Positions 51,890 to 63,079 of a stretch of 64,000 nt of DNA are shown piece by piece (position 1 is the stretch's first letter; every line of letters starts with the position of its first letter). The stretch is from Desmodus rotundus. Taxonomy: Eukaryota > Chordata > Mammalia > Chiroptera > Phyllostomidae. Under the pieces are notes generated by a model, which ran no database searches, had not been told where the DNA came from, and saw only the letters and a list, made by a program, of their open reading frames with translations. The stretch covers positions 109,854,896 through 109,918,895 of the forward strand of contig NC_071392.1 of assembly GCF_022682495.2 (NCBI RefSeq), written 5' to 3'. The translations under genes were made by a program, and so were the position numbers.

Positions 51890-53395
51890 TTCCACCCCTT
51901 CCTTTGACAGATGCAGGGCCTGAGGCTTGGAGAGAGGAAGTATTTTTTCCCACAGTCACGAAACTAGCTGCTGCTAGCAGAGCTGGGACTCACACTCCCA
52001 GACCTGTTTGGGTTCCACGCCAGCCTGAGCTCTTCAGCACCCTGGGGGTGGGGGGAGGGGCACAGACACTCTCCTCCCGCTCGCCCCCAGCCTTCCACGT
52101 GGGTCTCTGTCTGCTTGGCCCCTGCCCCTCCTTCTCAGCAGCCTCAGGCTCTGGGTGGGCAGGAACCCCACAGGGCAGCCAGCTAGGTCTCCATGGTGAT
52201 GAGAGAAGAGGGGTCATCTTTAAAGGGAGGCCACCTTCTCTCCTGCTGGATCCCCATCAGCCCCCTGGAGCCCTGTCTCCCCGACTTTGGTTTTATGAAA
52301 GTCTGATGGAGCCCGCTGAGCCAGGCGGAGGTGAGACCTCCAGAGCTGTTTTTTTCTCTTCTCTGTGCCTGCTTCTGAAAGGGCTTCCCTTCACGCTCCC
52401 ATCCACAACTAGAATGCTGGCAAGCTTAAGAATGAAAACCATGGCTCCGCACAGCATCGACTCTGTGCCGACGCTTTATACATGCATTACCTGCCAGCCT
52501 GAATACCACCCACAAGGGAGGGACAATTCTGCTTCATTCTGGAGACAAGGGAACGGAGGCACAGAGTGATTATGGCCCCGTCAAGGTCAAGCCGCCTTTC
52601 TTGAAGAGAAGACCTCTTCCCCCCAGCTGCGTCAGATGACAGAAGGTCATGTCACCCTGGGTCATCACCCCAGCTCTACCCTCCTGGGCCTCCAGTGTCA
52701 GATGTCTGTATCTGGACAAGGAAGATAGCTTTAACTAACAGGCAAAACACATAGATCGATGACCTGTCAGAAAATTAGATTTAAAAAAAATCATCATACA
52801 CAGTTTTGAACACCAGCAGCTCTAACTACACAAAGTGCCTGAGTCCCCTGGGCCCAGGCAGATACTGAGTCAGCAAGAGTGTCAGACAGGGAAGGGGCCA
52901 TAAAATGAAATTCACATGACTCTGACTCACATTGCCACAGAATCAGAATCTGAAGACCAACTAGCAAGTTTATGAGTTTCTCTGAGGTGATTTGTGCCCA
53001 GCCAAATCCATGGTGCGTCCAGGAGTGACCCTCTGGCTCCCCTCAGTATTGCAGTGGCTGTGGAGTTGTCCCACTGCTTCAGGTCTGATTTGTTACTTGG
53101 TATGAATGACCATGTCTTCAACCCAGGTAACAGAAATCCCCAACTCACACTGGCTTCAACAGTAAGCACATTTATTATCTCAGAGAGTGTCCGTTTGAGG
53201 TTCTGGTTGATTCAGTAGCTAACAGGCATTTACTGTCTCTCCATCTCTCTGGTCTGCCATCCTCGTATCTCAGTTTTACCTTCCCACTGGCTCCTTTCAT
53301 GGTTGCAACATGGCTGCAGCAGCTCCAGCCATTGCATCTAAATAGACTTCTTCAGCTGTCTCTTTCTCCTTCTCCTCCCCTCTCTCTTCTTCCCC
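51890..53395. other. BPI upstream flank: no gene seen
   Basis: GC-rich stretch at 51990-52330, and scattered MIR-like phrases (51170-51330; 52560-52600). One frame stays open for 263 codons on the + strand (51778-52569), but it has no recognisable domain, starts in L1-like sequence and shows no splice context. Confidence 0.5.
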
Positions 53396-53399
53396 CTCT

Positions 53400-53605
53400 T
53401 TTTTGGTCTTCTTATTATTGTTGTAAAATATTTCAAACATAAAGGTAAAAATAGACTACCCAAGTTTATAGAATCTTAATATTATGCCATATTTATTCCT
53501 TATAGTTTCTTTTAGTTTTATGGATTTTAATACCTGTATAGCTATGTGTAACCAGGACCACAATAAAGATATAGTTCCATTGTCCCCTCAAACTTTCTCC
53601 TGCTA
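53400..53605 (-). repeat. Antisense L1 fragment
   Basis: AATATTTCAAACATAAAGGT, then TTCCTTATAGTTTCTTTTAG and CCAGGACCACAATAAAGATA. Confidence 0.55.
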
Positions 53606-54676
53606 TCCCAGCTCAACATGGCTTAAATCATAAGGAAAATCTCAGCAGGAATTTAGAGGTGAGGTGGATTGCAAGTCAGTTAATTCTGGGGCTGGTTCTA
53701 TTTTTCTTCTTTGTGAACTTTAGGATGTTGAGTTTTTCCAGAAGAAAGTGCATCAGGTTTGGAGCCTGCAGGCCTGTGTTTATAGTCCCAGCCAGGCTAC
53801 CTACTCTGTGTGTGAAGCCGGTCAAGTTCTTTGACCCTTTTGAAACATGGGGAGACAAAGCCCATCGTGGGGGTTGTTCTGAGAATTCAATGAGATGACA
53901 GGTATGAAGCAGTCTGCACAGCATCCTCCACACTAGCCGGCTGGAGAGTCCTTACGTCCCCAGGAAAACTGACCTCTCAGCACTCCGGCCCTGGGTTTGG
54001 CGTGGATACATGCAAAGAGAGAGGGATTCATGGCTCACAGGGCCTCAGAGAGCCTACCACTGGCGGCTGGGCTGTGAGAAGCGGGCAGTCCTGGCACACA
54101 CAGCAGTTAGGATGAGGGCTGGGGACTTACAGGCCAGGGTGCAAATCCCAGCTTGCCACTTACTTGCTGTGTGAGTTTGAAGTTAACCTTGCTGAATCTC
54201 AGTTTCCTCATTTGTCCCCATACTCCATCCTCAGGTCCAGACCCTTCTTCAGACTCAGACGCTCAGGTTTGACCCCCAGGCCGTCCCTGTGGTCCACGCA
54301 AGCCTCTCCCTCCCCCTTAGGCCTGGATTTTCCTGCTCTTTCTCTGCTTCACCCACCCTGTCCTGCCTCCTCCGTGTGTCTGGCTCCCAGTGTCTGTGGT
54401 TGGTCGTTGTCTGATCCCGGATGGAGGAGGCAGGAGGAGGAGGGCCTCGGAGGTGGGTGCTGGGGGTAGAAGGGAGCAGGGGAGTGGGTCCTCAAGAGAC
54501 CTGGCCTCAGGATGTGGTATCTGAACGCCAGTCAGACATTTTGCACCACGGAGATAACCTCTTGAGAAGGTGTCTCTCCTACCTTGTCATGCTAAAAGTG
54601 TCTGTCCCAGAGCCTTGTCTTGTAAAAAGGCCCCTTTGGGTACCCTGGGCCCGGAGGTAGGGGAAGATCTTCCTTA

Positions 54677-54723
54677 TGGCATTATTATTATTACTATTAT
54701 TATTATTATTATTATTATTATTG
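54677..54723 (+). repeat. (ATT)n microsatellite
   Basis: About 14 ATT units with one ACT interruption. Nothing else is recognised from 53940 to 54670 except a MIR-like tract at 54110-54215. Confidence 0.95.
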
Positions 54724-55424
54724 CAGTCCCAGAGTAGATCACAAGATATATGTAATAGTGAATAAATGAAAGAAGGATCGGAACCCAGAGCATAAATCCC
54801 AGGCAATAAACCTTTGGAGCCCGAGAAGGACAAGCTCAGCCTGACCTCGCAATCCCCCCCAGGCTTCCAGGAAAAGGCAATAATTGACCTTGGCCCTGGG
54901 GGCCGAGCAGGGTTGAGGGCAGCCCCTGTCTGTGCCTCAGAGCTGATAGGAGGAGGTCTGCTTCTGAGACTGGAGGCACCGGCTTTGCACGAAGAACAGC
55001 ATCTGGGCAGAGCTGAAGGCTGAGGGAAGGGAGAACGGAAAGAAAGTTGCTGGGGGTGGGGTGGGGGTGGCAGAGGGGAGAGAGTGTTACTCTCGCTTCT
55101 TCTTTCTCTTTAGAAACTGAAGAGCTTGGCCTGTGTTGCGGCTTTGGCTCTAGCAGGCTGGGCCTCCTCCAGCCCCAGGGAGGGTCACAGGAAGTATAAG
55201 GCAACAGGGACTTGCTAAATGTCCAAGGGCCTCCCAAACGCAGAGCCATTTCCCTCAGTCACGTTAGGAAATAGGTGTGTGTGCTCAGCCTGCCCCAGGG
55301 AACCGAGGGTTGGTCCCAAAGGGAACTACTGCTGGTAAAGAGCAAACTGCTCCCTGCCTGGCCCTGCCCAGTCTGGGGACACAGACAGACCTAGACTAGA
55401 GGGAGCTCCATGAGGAATGGCCTG

Positions 55425-55700
55425 GCTTTGAGCCCTGGCTCGCCTCTGCATGGCTCTGTGAACTTGGACAAAGCTCTGCTCCTCTCTGAGCTTCAGGGTC
55501 CTCATCCATAACAGCAGTCCCATCTCCGAAGGGCTTAAACCACTCCAGAAACCAAGTGAAACCATTGGCTAACACTCTGTTTTAAACATCCATCTCTAAA
55601 AGTTAGTCTCATTGGGTCCATTTCACAGATGAGAACATTGAGGCTCAGCAAAGTTAAGGACCTTGCCAAAGGCCACACAACAGAGAAGTGACCAAGGGAT
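55425..55700. repeat. MIR copies (sense then antisense)
   Basis: Sense: CTCTGTGAACTTGGACAAAG with CTGAGCTTCAGGGTCCTCAT. Antisense: CAGATGAGAACATTGAGGCT with GCCAAAGGCCACACAACAGA. 55705-56600 is unassigned. Confidence 0.65.
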
Positions 55701-56619
55701 GTTGAGGGCTCCAAAATGAGGAAGGGGCACTTCCCGTTGGGTTATGTGATGAGATGACTATGGAATGCCAGGAGAAACACATCCCCTGAGCTGAAGGTGG
55801 GGGAAGGGCAGGCCAGTCGAGGAAACAACTCAAGCAAAGTCACAGTGGGTGAGAATTCCCAGGGGCTTCAGTGCGGGATTGCAAGGGGGAGAGGGGGTGG
55901 CAGGGGTTGGGCCATGGGGTCACGATGTTGTCTTATTCTTGGAGGCCAGGGACCCCCTAAGTTTTCCAAGTAAGGAGGTCTTCCTATGATAACAGTTAGG
56001 TTTGCAACCAGTAGGTTGAGAAAAAAGCCACTGCAAATTTAACAGCTCTTTTAAATGAATTTTCATTTTCCTAGCTCCAGGTTTACAGCCATTTGAAATG
56101 TGGAGAGCCAGAGGCATGTGTGGTGACATTTGATAGTGTTTGGCTAAGGGACCCCTAAATGCCCCCGAAACTTGCCCTGCCAGTTCCCTGCCCCCTGGTC
56201 CCCACTACACCTGGGGACCTGAGAAACAGAGTGCCGATTCATGGTCGCCTGGGCCACAGCCAATCGCTGGGGCTGGGCAGGAGACCGGCAGGCTTGGAAC
56301 CTGCCTCTTTTTGCCCGCCTGCCCCTCCCGGCCCATAGCAGACCACATGGGGGAGAAATCAGCAGGATGGCTGGCTTGGGTGGAGGGTGTGGGAGAAAAA
56401 GGGGCCACACACTAAACCTGACAAGCTCAGGGGAGGCCTGCATGGCAGCCTTCCAAACTCAGAGACCTAAAGTTACCACTTGGGGTGGTCTGACATTTAA
56501 AAAAGCTTTCTAACTAAAAGTAGTTCATGGTGGGTAGTCATGTCCTAGGTGGTATTTTTCCCTAACAAAGGTCAATCTTTGCCTTAATTGAGCCTGGTTT
56601 TTGCTTTTGGGTTTTTTTT

Positions 56620-57005
56620 CCCCATCTATAATAACATACCTGGTAACATACCTTTGGAATATCAAAGTCATTTTTTTGCATCTACGATAACATACCTCTG
56701 AAATATCGTCATACCTCAGTACTCGTCGGCTTCAGAACTCATCAAACCCTGTATTCACTGCATTTTGATAAGAAAAAAATGTTTCAGCCCTGAGCGCTTG
56801 CTTGGGACTCTTCGCACTTGATAGAACTCGTGTAACTCCTGACACCTCCCAGAAAGAGAAAGTGCTTCATCATCCGGGACTCGTTGGTTTCGGCACTCGA
56901 CACGAGTTCTGGAACGAATTAACAATGAGCACTGAGGTACCATGTATCACAGTAACTTTTTTTTTCATCTACGATAACACACCTTTGCAATAGCAAAGTA
57001 ACTTT
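56620..57005 (+). repeat. Three copies of a ~50-bp unit, interrupted by a MITE
   Basis: CATCTATAATAACATACCT (about 56622), CATCTACGATAACATACCT (about 56679) and CATCTACGATAACACACCT (about 56967). Each is preceded by a T-run and followed by a CTTTGGAATATCAAAG-like part. The third copy lies beyond the inserted element at 56712-56939. Confidence 0.65.
56712..56939. mobile_element. 228-bp mariner-like MITE with TA target duplication
   Basis: The left end TACCTCAGTACTCGTCGG and the complement of the right end TACCTCAGTGCTCATTG form terminal inverted repeats bounded by TA on both sides, as Tc1/mariner elements leave. Inner parts are also partly palindromic (GAACTCATC / CGAGTTC; GAACTCGTG / CACTCGACACGAG). 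No transposase frame: non-autonomous. Confidence 0.75.
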
Positions 57006-57049
57006 ATCTTTTTCAGGCCCCTCAAAGCACAACCACAGCACCCCAGCAG

Positions 57050-57390
57050 AGACCACAGATCTCCTCATTGTTAGGATTATCGTGTGAGTTGTTAACTCTT
57101 ACCTGTCCTGACCCACCTATGTAAAAGAAGTGTGTCTATGTCTTTTACTTTCATCCAATCCCAGAGATCCCCGTCCCCCACTTTGCTTTCTCCTACCTCC
57201 CTAATCTATCACCAGTGGATTTCATGGAACCCCCTTACATCTTCCCCTTTGATTCTGATGTATAAAATAAGTGATAAAACTGCCATTTTCTGGAGCATTT
57301 TCTCAATCCATTGAGATTTTGCTTCCCGGCAATTGTTGTCAGTTTGGCTCAAATAAACTCATAAAATTCTTACAGGTTTGGACATGTCCT
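57050..57390 (+). mobile_element. Probable solitary retroviral-type LTR
   Basis: A TATA-like TGTATAAAATAAG (57259-57271) is followed about 85 bp later by CTCAAATAAACTC (57347-57359), then a T/C-rich end: the U3-R-U5 order of an LTR. TGATTCTGATG and GGCTCAAATAAACTC phrases are typical of old ERV LTRs. No internal viral coding sequence next to it. The 5' limit could extend to about 56600. Confidence 0.45.
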
Positions 57391-58759
57391 ATGTTGACGA
57401 GGTTGAAAGGGGTAGAGAGCTTCCTTCGGCTTAGCCTCCTGGTCACATGGCACAATTTCAAGAACAGAACAAGGGCACCTGGGTGTGTGGCCCTGTAGCA
57501 CAGAGCATCCCGCCCACTGGAAACCAAGGGCCAATCAATGTCCTAGAATGCAGCCAATCAGAGTAGCAATTCCAGATTCCTAGGGGAGGGGGAAGGACAG
57601 CCTGGACAGCAGAGAAGCAGGTGGGGGTGAGAGTGCTGTTTCTCCCACTTCGGGGTGTGAGCTGGCCTCCAGACAGTGCTTCGTGAGTGACTGCGGGGTT
57701 TGCAGACCCTTGGAAAGAATTCAGAGCCTCCATCCCCACCCCTGCCTTGAGGGCCCACAGATAGCTCAGAGGCCAGGTCCTCCCTGGTGACAGGTGGGAG
57801 CTGTTAAGGATTTTGAGCAGAGGTGGCGTGTGAGAACTGTGCTTTTATTATTATTAGATAACATTTATGGAGCACTAACTCTATGCAAAGTGCAATGCTA
57901 CCTGTGCCTCCCACTTAATTTTAATAAAGTTCGCTCTGCCTTCAGCGTAGAGGCCTGGAGAGCTTCCTATGAGTCTATAAGTCAAACTTTTATCCTTTCC
58001 ATGAATTCCTTTTCTGCTCGAATCAGCCACAGTTGTTTTCTGTTGCTTGCAATTAGGAACCCCGATTAGTACAATACCCGGAAGTGTCTGTGTGTCTGTG
58101 TGGTGTCCTTGGGCATGCACGTGGGCCTCTGAGGGACTGAGGGGCCACAGCGAAAAGATCCACAAGAGGCAGTGTCCTAGGGGCTGATGTCTGAAGGTGG
58201 AGGCTGCTTTTCTGGAGAAAAGGGCAGGCAGCCATTTACACGACGCTCCCACGTGCCACTTCCCAACTAACCCTTCCCGCCAAGGAGGGGGTTGACATTG
58301 GCACTTTTGCAGATGGAGACACCGAGGGTCAAGGAGGCTGCAGACTTCACGGCTACTAAGGGATGGAACAGAGGACAAGTCCCAACCCTGGCCTCCTGCC
58401 ACCACACCCACTGCCTATCCCCAAGAGCTCACAGAGGTGCCTTGAGGACTAACATGTTGGGAGACTGGCCAGGTGGGACCTCAAAAGGGATGAGGCACTG
58501 TGACCCATAAAAGCCCCCGAAAAAGCCCTGGCTGGGCTGGTGAGCACTCCCACCACCACGTGCCTCCCCAGCACATCGGTGGATTCTGAAAGAGGTCAGG
58601 CCATGAGGCACCCTAGAGGGCCACCAAGAACCTGCTGTGCGCCTTGCCCTGTGCTGTGCACCCCCCAAGGAGTGAACGACAGTGAGGCTCTGTGCCTGGA
58701 AGTTGCTGCCAATCTAACTGGGGACGAGGGGACCACTGTAAAATGAGGCCGCCATTGCT

Positions 58760-59130
58760 GAGCTCCTACTATGTGCCAGGCTGGGGCTGGCGCTCTCCAC
58801 TTGTAATGGAACATGGCTATGGATGCCTGGATGCCCAGTCTTTGCTCAAGCCCTGCCTACTAAAGAGTCTGACTTTATTGACTCAGCCTCTTTCCCACTC
58901 TGCCCTCTGAGAAGGGGGCAGCAGGGTTTTCCTGGGTTCTGGGTGGCAGAGTGAGGAAGAAAGAGGGAAAGGGGAAAAGACCAAGGGTCCAGGGCTAGCT
59001 CTGGAGGCTGGCTCTATATCTGCATGTGGACCGTGGGGATTCTTGTCTGTTTTGTCCCTTGACCTATCCTAAGTACCCAGAACAGCTCCTAGCACACAGT
59101 AGGTGCTCAGCAAACACTTGTTGCAGTTTG
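58760..59130 (+). repeat. MIR/L2-type tails
   Basis: GCTGAGCTCCTACTATGTGC (58756-58780, reversed MIR end) and CCTAGCACACAGTAGGTGCT with AGCAAACACTTGTTG (59088-59122, L2 end). 57400-58750 is otherwise unassigned. Confidence 0.6.
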
Positions 59131-59379
59131 GAGGAGAACCCCCACCCACAAAGAGATGATAGTAACAGTGGTGAGGGAAGCAGCCGCTTGAAGAGAAGGA
59201 CATATTAGGAAGTATTTCTGTAGGCTGCCTGTTCCCTTCAGGATCCACTAAATCATGAGTGAAGAGAGTCATTTAAAAATTATTTTGAGGATCTCAGGAG
59301 TTTGACCCTGTGACTGCCATCTGCCCCGAGATGGGACCAGTCTGCTCATACATCTTTCAGCTGGATTTTCACAACAGTC

Positions 59380-59620
59380 CTCCTGCATTTACTGAGCACT
59401 TCGATGGTTGCTGGGCATCATTCTGAGCTCTTAGAACATGGGTTCATGCTCATATACAAACACATACAACATCTTGATGAGGTTGGCACTGTCTTTATCC
59501 CCCTGTGACAGAGGAGAGTGTGGTGGCACAGAGAGGTCAAGTAACTGGCCTGGAGACACACAGCCGATAAGTGATTAATTGGGAGTCGGTCTGTTTGGGC
59601 ACCACAGCCCACCCTCTTTG
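59380..59620 (-). repeat. MIR SINE (antisense)
   Basis: CATTTACTGAGCACTTCGAT, GATGAGGTTGGCACTGTCTT, then AGAGAGGTCAAGTAACTGGC and ACACACAGCCGATAAGTGAT. Confidence 0.7.
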
Positions 59621-60194
59621 ACCTTACATGCAACTACAAGAGCCCAGGCAGTGGGGCAGGGGTGGGGGCCCCTGGCTCTGAGATGGCCAGGCTGCCTGGT
59701 GGCAACGCGAGGGGGCTTCCAAGTCTGATTTTCTGCCCCCTGTCCCAGTCTCCTGCCTTGTCCGCTCAGGGAGGAAAATAAACATGGACAGGACAAGGCT
59801 CAGGGTTCATCTGGGGGCTGCTGTTTTCCCAGCTGTGGCGTGGCTGCCTCCTCCCAGCCCCCTGAGTCAGGCCCCGACTCAGGCGGTTCCAAGGAGCCAG
59901 GACGAAGTGTGGGAAAATTAGCAAACCCAGGAGCAAAAGAAAATAAAAATCAGCTGCAACTCCTCCACTCAGAGAGACGCGTGGACACCACTTCTGGTGT
60001 TTACCTAGCAGTTTGTCTTTCCGGCAGAAGCGCAGACAGGTGGAAACCTCACCTGCAGTGTGACGTGGATATTCACTGGATGACGTTGTGGGTGTTTTCC
60101 CATGTCACGAAATGGTCTTACAACCTACTTTTCTACAGCTTTCCCACCACTGGTTTCTTTTAATTTGCAAATGCATCATGCACAGCACCTCTTA

Positions 60195-60420
60195 CAGTTT
60201 GCATTTTTCATTGGGGTATAATGTGCATGCAGTAAAAGTCACCCTTCCTAGTGTTTATGTCTGAGTTTGGCAAACCCATAGTCACGTAATCACCGCCGTA
60301 GTCAACATATAGAACAGTTCCTTCACCCCCCAGGCTTCCCTTGTGACGTATATGACATTTTTGGAATGTCATATAAATGAAACCACGGACTGCATAATAT
60401 GTAAAACTGTCTACGAATCC
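60195..60420 (-). repeat. Antisense L1 3' UTR fragment
   Basis: TTCATTGGGGTATAATGTGC, AGTTTGGCAAACCCATAGTC, then ATAGAACAGTTCCTTCACCC. It lies directly before the SINE at 60453. Confidence 0.6.
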
Positions 60421-60452
60421 ATAAGACGAGACTGGTAAAGAACGCAGTCGAA

Positions 60453-60690
60453 CCCTGACCGGTGTGGTTCTGTTAGTTGGGCATCATCCTGCAAAGGGAT
60501 AGGTCATCAGTTTGATTCCTGGTCAGGCCACGTGCCTGGGTTGCGGGTTCAGTCCCCAGGCAGTCAGATGAGTACGAGAGGCCACCAATCCATGTTTCTC
60601 TCTCACATCGATGTTTTCTTCTCCCTTTCTTTCTCCCTCCCTTCCCCTCTCTCTGAAAGTAAATAAATAAAATCTTTAAAAAAAAAGAAC
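60453..60690 (+). mobile_element. VES-related SINE
   Basis: CCCTGACCGGTGTGGTTCTG head, GTTTGATTCCTGGTCAGGCC, GGGTTGCGGGTTCAGTCCCC, AGAGGCCACCAATCCATGTT, a (TC)-rich stretch and AAATAAATAAAATC tail. The head carries CATCATCCTGCAAAGGGATA, a subfamily difference from the copies at 21508 and 44631. Confidence 0.85.
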
Positions 60691-61084
60691 ACAATAAAAA
60701 ATGTGCAAAAACACAAACAAAAACTTCCTGAAAGAAGCAGAGACGATTCGTAAACATGACAGCAGACATTCCATTCCATTATCAATCCATTAGAGAAGTA
60801 GAGGGAGACTCTACCAAATATCATTACATGTCCCCTGGACTGGCAACGATGTGAAGGTCACACAGCATCAGAGGGTGGTGAGGGTCTAGAGGGAGCCAGT
60901 GAGCGTGTAAATCTCAAAACCAGTGTTCCATGACCTTCAGTAAAGCTGAAGATGCTGCGCCCTGACAGACGCAGAGCAGTGGTCAATCCTTAGACACGGC
61001 GGAGGGCTTGGCCAAGAGCACGCGTTTTATAATCGAACCAGTGAGACCCCATTTATCTAACTCACACGCCACACCAGTATTTCT

Positions 61085-61395
61085 CCTGCTCAGGGCTGGA
61101 AACCACCCCCGTAGTCCAAGGCCCACGGGAATTCCTCAGACTAGCCAATCCTAAACTGTTTGTCCTGCCCTGACCGGCCTTTCTCATGGAAACCCCAATA
61201 AACGCAGGCCGAAGTCATCCCCTCTGCCCTGGTCTCTGGACCACACTGTCTTCCCCGTGTGGCCCTAAGTGACTGCTGCGCCCCCTTCCGTTGGGAAAGT
61301 GAGTAGTAAATCTTTCTTTCAATGGCATTAGGCTCTCCTAGTCTTCACTCAGTCACCTCCATAAGCTAAAATCTGTGGGTACAATCACTGAAGCG
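61085..61395 (+). mobile_element. Possible ERV LTR fragment
   Basis: CCCAATAAACGCAGGCC (61194-61210) carries a polyadenylation signal, followed by a C/T-rich U5-like stretch ending AGTAGTAAATCTTTCTTTCA. There is no TG...CA boundary I can fix and no viral coding sequence. Confidence 0.35.
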
Positions 61396-61489
61396 GGGGA
61401 TCTGATCAGGGAGGGGCGCAGAGGGGTGCCAAGGCAACGGCCACGTTCTACTTCTTAAACCAGCGGGTGGGGTCAAGGGCATTTACCAT

Positions 61490-61757
61490 CATTCCTCAAA
61501 CTGTACGCATATGCCTTCGTATCTGCAGCATAGGCCACAATAAAAATGAAAGAAATCCGTAATCATTTTTGTTTACTCTGAAGGTAACACATCATTGGGC
61601 TGATGTTAATTCCTTAGTTTGATAAATGTACTATGGTTATACATGATGTGAACATTAGGGGAACCGAGGTGAGAGGTATTTCGGAAATCTTTATACTATT
61701 TTTGCAATCTTTATGCAAACCTAAAATTATTTCAAAAAAAAATTTTAAGCACTACCA
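61490..61757 (+). repeat. Old L1 3' end
   Basis: TTTGATAAATGTACTATGGT, GTGAACATTAGGGGAACCGA, TTTATACTATTTTTGCAATC, then an AAAATTATTTCAAAAAAAAA tail. Confidence 0.7.
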
Positions 61758-62679
61758 AAGCCAAACCGTGTCTGGGTTCTGTTTCCTGAGCAATGGGGTG
61801 TCACTGGCAGGTTTTCAAAAGGTGGGACAGGGTCCCATGGATGTGAAGACGAAACACAGCTTCTTAAGAATTTCAAATATTGGCAGAGATGTGGAGGCAG
61901 AATTTCCCTTTGGCCAGATGGGGATTGCTGTGGCCACGGCCATTCGGCCATTCGGTTGGTCCCTGTGATGGGGGGGGAGGGGAGGACGGGGACTCGTGGA
62001 GGTGGTGCCAGAGAGAACACAGCATGCATTGATCAGAGTGGACAGCAGATGGGAGGGAGTGTCCCATTGACCTCACAGGAGGGTCCTGGGGGAGATGGGG
62101 AGGAAATGGCAAGGACAGAGGCTGCTGGTGGATTGGGAGGGAGGCCTGGGGAGCGCCACCCTCCAGCCTCTTGTGTTTCTCAGCCTCTCCTGCTTCCTGC
62201 TCTTCCAGCCCCTGCATCTCCCCTCTTAGCAGGTGGCCTCCTTCACCTCCTTTCCACTTCCTCCCAACACTCGTGCGTGTGTGCGCGTGCGTGTGCACCT
62301 GCCACTTCCCTCCCTCCCTCTCTCTCAGCTTCCAGAGGCATCCGAGCCCTCCTCCTTTCTGAATGTTTTGGAGTCTTCCCAGCTCACAAAATTCTCCATC
62401 ATAAAATCAGATGAACTTCCCTTTGATTTCAGGCCTGCTTCCAGCTATGTCCTCCCTCCCCTCCTCAGCCAAACCTCTTCAAAGAACCATTTGTTTCCCT
62501 GGTCCAGACTCCCACTTCCTGTCCTCCCCACTCAACTCTGGAACCTCCCACCCCATAGGTAAGTGCAACACCTTCCCCTTGTCCTGCTGTTCCCGCCCCC
62601 CATAGCACCCCCCACCTCCTGAGATGCTACATACTTATTTCCCTATCGTCTGTCGCCCTCACTGGATTGTAAGGTGGGC

Positions 62680-63065
62680 GTTACTATTTGAATTGTGCTC
62701 CCCCCAAACTCCCATGTTGAAGTCCTAACCCCCAGTACCTCAGAATGTGACCTTATTTGGAGATAAGGTCTTTGCAGAGGTCATCAAATAAAAAGAGACC
62801 ATTAGCACGGACCCTAATCCAATATGACTGATGCTCTTATAAAAAGGGGGGAATTTAGACAAATGTACACAGGGAAGGGGCTGTGTGAACAGGAACCTGG
62901 CCGTTGGAAAGCCAAGGAGTGATGCCTGGAACAGCCCTCAGGGGGAGCCACCCTCCCAACACCCTGATCTCAGACTTCCAGCCTCCAGAGCTGTGAGAAA
63001 ATAAATGTCTGTTGTTTAAGCCGCCCAGGCTGTGGTATTTTGTTATGGCAGCCCTAGCAGAACAA
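62680..63065 (+). mobile_element. MLT1-like MaLR solitary LTR
   Basis: TTTGAATTGTGCTCCCCCCA, TGTTGAAGTCCTAACCCCCA, GAATGTGACCTTATTTGGAG, then CCTCCAGAGCTGTGAGAAAA, CTGTTGTTTAAGCCGCCCAG and TTTTGTTATGGCAGCCCTAG. It belongs to the same broad class as those at 9495 and 31010, but a different subfamily. Confidence 0.75.
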
Positions 63066-63079
63066 TCCAGCTGAAGACA

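Noticed and set aside
51778..52569. 263-codon open frame on the plus strand upstream of BPI
   Set aside because: Begins in antisense L1 tail, is proline/serine-rich without a domain and has no splice context. It is probably chance in GC-rich DNA.
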